64,000 nt of DNA from Edaphochlamys debaryana. Taxonomy: Eukaryota > Chlorophyta > Chlorophyceae > Chlamydomonadales. Of this stretch, positions 58,846-64,000 are shown piece by piece (within the stretch, counting starts at the first letter, position 1; each line of letters opens with the position of its first letter). The DNA lies in the NCBI GenBank assembly GCA_016858145.1, contig JAEHOE010000053.1:434001-498000 (forward strand), read 5' to 3'. Under the pieces are notes generated by a model that was given only the letters and a program-made list of their open reading frames with translations, did not search any database and was not told where the DNA came from. The position numbers and the translations under genes were made by a program.

Positions 58846-61800
58846 ATGGCGCTCAGTAAGCTTTAATATGGGCAGCAATAATGGCAAAGCCATGTATTGG
58901 AGCGGCGCCTGTGTAACTGATGCGCCCCGCCCTACCCGCATGCAGGTCGCCGCGGCGCTGTGGAGCTGTGCGTGGCAGCGCTAGCAATCACGGCCTTGCT
59001 GCAGGCTGCATCTGCGCAGAGTGAGTCCCTGAGTTTTTGAGGCCCTACCCGCCGCACAGGTGTGCGGCCTTCCCAGACCCCCCCCAGCTGTATGTCGGTC
59101 CTCGTCCATCCCTCGCTCCCGTCCCCAGCCCAGCTGACTTGCTCCAGTCACTGCTGTCTATGCATAGATATGTGCATGCAGCGGTAATACAGTGCCCGGC
59201 GCCCACACGCTCTGTCCCCTCCTATTTCCCTGTCGTTCTATCCAGCGTCCAACCCCTGTGCCACCAACCCCTGCGGCAACCCCGCCCTCAACCACACCTG
59301 TATCGTCATCAACACTACAACATCCGGTGTCACATACACCTGCCGCTGCGCCAGCGGTTACTACGTTAATATCAACCGGACGTGCACACGTGAGTGCGTG
59401 GGGCTGCCGGGAACCCGCCGGACAGGGGAATGCATAGTGTAACGGTAGGATTCCTGCCTAGGGATCAACCAGTGCACTAAACCTCTTGTTACAGTGGTGC
59501 GAGCAGCTAGGAATGCTCGGAAAGCGCCCAGACTTTAAGAAGTTCCGGGTTCGAGCTCGGCCTTGGCGCACAAGAGGAACCGATGCCCCAACTCTGCACC
59601 CGACTCGGGGACCGTGAGCACGCGAAAGGGACATAGAGCCTATAAGTGCTGAGGTGCTATGCGTTGGGCCCTCGGACTACTACGGTAGTTGACTCGCAGG
59701 GACTCTCGAGATCAGGCGGGGAGGAGTGTAACGGTAGGATTCCTGCCTAGGCATCAACCAGTGCACTAAACCTCTTGTTACACATAGCCCGCCTACAGCG
59801 CGCCCGCATTCCGTCTATGTATGGCGTGTTCCCTTGCCTGTGCAACCCTGCTGGACCATCAGCTCAGCTATCTGTGTCCCACACGGCGCAGGTGACAACT
59901 GCACGACTGTAAACTGCGGTCCCAATGGCAGATGCACGACCACGAGCATCGGCCAGGCCCTATGCCTGTGCAACCAGGGCTGGGCCACGCGCAACATCAC
60001 CAGCCCCTGCTCTGTGTGCGCGACCGGCTACACGCTCAATGCCACCAGTGGGCGCTGCGTGGGTGAGTACTAACGGGTGTGTGCGGCAGGGTAGCAGCCG
60101 CTCAGCCGGCTTTGGATTAGGCGGGTCATCATGTGAGGGCTGACGGGTGCGCACGCTGGGGACCACGACCGAGCTTGTGTGGTATTGGGGCTGCGTACCG
60201 TGACACGAACACGGAGAGCTCCCGCCAAGGCAGATTGGGCCCTTGCTACTTCGCTCTGTTGAACCCGGGTGAGTCTGGTGAGCCCCTGCCGCCGTATGTG
60301 TCTATCGTGCTTGTCCGCAAACTTACTCCAATCGAAGCCCGTGCTGTCCCGCCCGTGCGTTCCCGCAGATGTCAATGAGTGCGCGCGGACAATCAACCCC
60401 TGCGGCAGCGGGTGGCAGACCTGCAATAGTGAGTGGTGTCAGACGGCCTCAGTGGCCCCGCCGCCTTTTGTGGGTGCCAGTTCGCTGGGTGGATGAACTT
60501 GGAGCAAGGCAGTCAGTGCAGTCACCCACGGGGGCGGCGGCCAGGGCGGCTCTAGTGCGCCTATCTGGACCTTGCTGGCCGCATGGCTTCATGGGCAGAT
60601 GCTTAACTCCTCATATCCCCCTGCTGCTATGCTGCTTTCCCCAGACACGAACGGTTCCTACGTCTGCACTTGCAAGTCGGGATTCACAGTCAGCAGCGAC
60701 AAGACGAAGTGCATAGGCAAGTTCTCCGTAACGCTGCCAGCCAGCACAGTAGGCCTTGCATGCTTGATGAGGCTAGGGTGCGTGTACCCAGGGACGGCCA
60801 AGGGTGGCTAGGCCCAGTGCGACCCTCAGCATCCCTGCATACCCTGCAGCAGCAATAAGGCGATATGGCACTTTAGTAGACTTGAGCTCTTACTTCATTT
60901 GTCGAGTCTGTTTGCTGAGCCTGTTTGCCCCCCTCATCCGTTTCCTTGTGCTCCCGCACCCCATGCATGCTCTCGTTCTGGGATAACACGACAACTCAAC
61001 AGACATTGACGAGTGAGCCGTTGATGGGCTGGTCGAGGCCGCCAGTGTCGTTAGTTTAGCATGTTTCATCAGCTTTAATAAGCAGGGGGCGGGGCAAGCC
61101 CATCCCAACACAACTGCAAATGTTTATCTGGATGCCCTGCCCTGCCCGCCTCCCCTCGGCCGTTTGCGCATGCCATCACGCACATCATCATTTGCCTGAG
61201 TGGCCCTCGCTTCCTCCCAAACCGTATTTCTTCCTTCAGGTGTTCCACACTCGCAAAGCCGTGTTTCAATTCCACTTGGTGCACAAACACGAACGGAAAT
61301 TACAGGTGAGATACATGAAGTTGACGCGCAGACATGAATCGGATTGGCGAGCAAGCACTATCAGGCTTGGGTTACTTGGGTGTAAAGCTGCTCAAGGACT
61401 GGTTCCAACCCGTAGATAGCAAACAGTTGCAGCGCGCCAACGTGCATGCCATGGAACTAGTAGAAAGTATCAAACGAACGGCCCTGCAGCGGCTCTACCG
61501 TGTTCTGACACTCGATTTGCACCGCCGCCTCATCCCACAGATGCGAGTGCCCAGCTGGTTTTGAGCAGCAGGTGGTAAACGGAACACGTTACTGCCTTGA
61601 CTTCAATGAGTAAGAGCGGGCGGAATTGCATGGCGGCTGGGAGCCTATGACCCCGGGCGCGAGCGAGGGCTTTGACAGCTGGATGGCAGGGAACCTGACT
61701 CTGACTTCTCCACTCCTGCGTCTCAGGTGCAAGCAATGGAGCTCTGTGGTATGCCAGTATGGCACATGCACCAACACAGCCGGCGGCTACAGGTGGGAGT

Positions 61801-63888
61801 GTCCGTACGCACACATTCTGGGACGCGTCCCCCGGGGTGGGGAGGGATGGCTGGGGTGCTAGCGCTATAAATAAAGTAAGGTGGGCACAAGGGTGCTACA
61901 GAGAAAGCTGGGATGGGAACTTAACGGCACGCACTGAGCAACAGCAAAACCGTTAGCGGGACTGGGGTCGAGTGTGCGGGAGCAATGCGTCCTAAGGGCC
62001 CCTTAGGCCCCGCCGGGGGCCGGGGTGTGTGGCCGAGATGCTGAGGAGAGGCGCGCAGCAGGGGCGGGCTGTAGGCGATGACGGGTTGCTGAGGCAGCTG
62101 TACCTTGCCAAAGCGAATGATTGTTCCCTTGCGTTGTCCCTTCCCATCCCGCGCCCTGCCCTCGCTCTTGCAACAACCAGCTGCTCGTGCGGGTCAGGTT
62201 ACGTTAAGGCCACTGTCGGGGTGTGGATTGGCGGCGTACGGAAGAACCTCACTACTTGCCAAGGTGGGTGCGTGCGCGGACAGCGGCTGGGGACCTCACC
62301 AACGGAACGGATACGGAAACAAGGACAGGGCAAGTTGCAGGTGCTTGTTTCAGCTCTTGACGTAGAACTCCGTCCCCTGGCTAAGAGATGCCTCACCTCT
62401 CTTTGTGCCCTCCTGCCCCTCGCTCCCTGCCCTCAACACACCATGCTCGCCTTGCGCACGGCCTTGCTCGACGTGCAACAGACATAAACGAGTACGTGGG
62501 GGGGTGCAGAGTTCATCTATGGCACAAATGTTCCATGGCCCTCCAAATTAGATTGCTTCCTAATAAGTCTCTTGTCCTAGTGAGGGACGTACGAATTGCT
62601 CGTGATGGCCCTCGCTGTGTCTGCTGCTGCTGCTGCGGATGTCGCGACGGGCGCCTCCTCCTTCCCCGTTCAGGTGCTCCAGCTCCAACCCCTGTGGCTC
62701 TGGCGGGAGCTGTATCAACAATATAGGCAACTACACGTGAGCATGCGGACCAGAACTGAATGCGGGTGACATACATGATTGAGTTGTGCATCTTTGCGCT
62801 GCCCTTCAATCTACCCAAGCCATGGAGTAGCTTGGCAGACGGCTTTGTGTCTCCTTACCTTTCTATCTATGCCAGCATGCATTCCCTGACGGATGCTTCC
62901 CCTTGCTAACTTTAACATCACCCGCCGCAGGTGCAATTGCACCGCCCCCAACTACGTTTTGGGTCGTAATTCGCAAAACAAGCCCACCTGCGTATGTGAG
63001 CTGGTGTTTGGGCTTGTTACGTACATATCTAGCGCATGCAGCATGGGGGTGTCTCGGATGGTCATCAGGCGGGGTGCCTCTAGGATGCCCTCACTGCCTA
63101 CTTTCTCGCTCTCCATCCTTCATTCAGGGAACCCGTGCAAGTACCTCTTTCCGCTTAGTGGTCAGGCCTGTGGCAATCGCGGCTCATGCGTCAACCTGCG
63201 AGCCCCGAATGCCACGTACCCGGGCAGCTACACGTGAGCACCCTCGGCACGGGGTCTGAAAGTAATCGAGCTCATGGAGCATATTTTTTAAATGGGTTGC
63301 ATGCTCCGTGCAGTGCCTAGCACCGCTACCGCCAGCAGTCACCTTTGCACCTGTACCCAACTCTCCTCTGCTCATGCCTTTCTCCATAACGCCGCCCTGA
63401 TGACCTGCTCCGCGTCGCCCCGAATCGACACTGCAGATGCTCCTGCAATACCGGTTACGCCCTGTACGGCACTGGCGTCAACGAAACGAGCGTCACCGGC
63501 ATCTGTGAGTCGGTGTCCAGTTTGTGGCCCACATCGGCAGCAGGACGTAAGACGCAAGCAGGCAATCAACCCAATGCATTTTTGCGTATGCAGTCCACCT
63601 ACGCCTTGGCCTCCTCTCCCTGTATGTGGGGCGTGTGTACCCGTGCCTTTACAGCTGCCTCGGCATCCTCCCTGATAGGGTATCCCTCCTGCCCGCCCTC
63701 AATCCCGATTTCCCACAGATGACCAGTGCGCCACGCTGACCAGCAAGCCCTGTTACCCAGGGACGTGCTACAATCTGCCCTCAGGCACTTGCCGGTACGA
63801 TTGCAACTGCCCACAAGGCTACATGCGGTACACCGGAACAGAACCCTGCCCTAAGTGTGCGTACATTAGCTTCCCCGGAGCTGGGTAG
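58846..63888 (+). CDS. Secreted multi-EGF / calcium-binding-EGF protein C
   Basis: Third paralog, open throughout: 58846-58855, 58946-59020, 59246-59389, 59892-60062, 60369-60428, 60645-60716, 61003-61012, 61240-61305, 61541-61609, 61727-61792, 62181-62263, 62482-62491, 62674-62736, 62931-62995, 63128-63233, 63437-63504 and 63719-63888, giving 435 aa if the frame ends at TAG 63886. The signal peptide is split (MAL joined to SRRGAVELCVAALAITALL). Modules follow A: ATNPCGNPALNHTC, NCTTVNCGPNGRC, DVNEC, DIDEC, DFNEC, DINEC and PCKYLFPLSG. The cysteine present in A and B in SVTC is Gly in C (SVTGIC). A possible donor at 63857 (GTGCGT) means an extra exon, as in B, could lie beyond the window. The intron after exon 3 contains the TRIM-like element. 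Confidence 0.8.
59438..59493 (+). repeat. 5' terminal repeat of the TRIM-like element
   Basis: This 56-bp repeat starts TG and ends CA, has short inverted ends (TGTAAC/GTTACA), and is identical to 59727-59782 except for one base. Confidence 0.9.
59727..59782 (+). repeat. 3' terminal repeat of the TRIM-like element
   Basis: Second copy of the 56-bp repeat, preceded without gap by a 12-nt purine-rich tract containing one C (59715-59726) and followed by the CATAG target duplication. Confidence 0.9.
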
Positions 63889-64000
63889 GTTGGTTCAGGT
63901 ACCTATGTTGCTTTAGATACTTTAGAGCTGTTTGAGGTTGCAGCTGAAAGGCATCCATGCGGCGGGGAGCTGAGCGGTGAGCATGGAGCGCTCCTTCTTT

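Larger units (their letters stand above)
59438..59782 (+). mobile_element. TRIM-like miniature LTR retrotransposon in an intron of EGF gene C
   Basis: The 345-bp element has two 56-bp direct terminal repeats that begin TGTAAC and end GTTACA and differ at one base (G or C at repeat position 26). It is flanked by a perfect 5-bp duplication, CATAG (59433-59437 and 59783-59787). One base after the left repeat comes TGGTGCGAGCAGCTAGG, which starts with TGG as a tRNA primer-binding site does. The right repeat is directly preceded by the purine-rich GGCGGGGAGGAG. The 233-bp interior has no useful open frame, so mobilisation would need proteins from another element. Orientation is the same as the host gene. 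The same intron in A and B reads through the site without an insert. Confidence 0.85.

Noticed and set aside
59494..59726. tRNA-derived SINE (GGGTTCGAGCTCGG resembles a pol III B box)
   Set aside because: The box is imperfect, no tRNA fold is evident, and the 56-bp terminal repeats with 5-bp duplication fit a TRIM much better.

Overview
The window looks like nuclear DNA of a volvocine green alga (Chlamydomonas or a close relative). The genes are GC-rich and split by many short GT-AG introns. Long Ala/Gly/Ser/Pro tracts are written in GCC/GGC codons. One gene is a receptor-type class III nucleotide cyclase of a form that is numerous in Chlamydomonas. Species cannot be fixed from sequence alone. 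I see no rRNA, tRNA, CRISPR array, operon or other prokaryotic feature. Exon structures were built by hand from splice signals and reading-frame phase; every model with listed exons keeps its frame across all junctions.

Layout: 2.0-12.2 kb (minus) is a 21-exon transmembrane cyclase with two unlike catalytic domains. 13.3-18.3 kb (plus) is a 5-exon low-complexity protein with a FAM47-like motif. 19.2-21.4 kb (plus) is an RBR ubiquitin ligase ending in a CCCH zinc finger. 21.7-26.1 kb (minus) is a secreted protein made of two copies of an unrecognised module. 27.6-31.7 kb (minus) is a secretory-pathway protein resembling GT-A glycosyltransferases. 32.9-44.2 kb (plus) is a 33-exon TRP-like cation channel. 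45.2-63.9 kb (plus) is a tandem array of three paralogous secreted proteins built from EGF and calcium-binding-EGF modules (here called A, B and C).

The EGF array is the most unusual region. The three genes share exon order and phase through the last shared exon. Each starts with a 10-nt coding exon and carries two more 10-nt microexons that encode the Asp-x-Asp/Asn-Glu calcium-binding entry of an EGF domain. All three use a GC-AG intron at the same place. Gene B has an in-frame stop in exon 3. Gene C carries, in the intron after exon 3, a 345-bp element with all the marks of a TRIM (miniature LTR retrotransposon): 56-bp TG...CA terminal repeats, a primer-binding-site-like and a polypurine tract, and a 5-bp target duplication.

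Functionally the window mixes signalling at the plasma or ciliary membrane (cyclase, TRP-like channel), protein turnover (RBR ligase), and secreted or wall-matrix proteins with their possible glycosylation. Nothing in the sequence shows these genes act in one pathway. Two divergent pairs, cyclase/FAM47-like and glycosyltransferase/TRP, each share an upstream region of about 1.1 kb.
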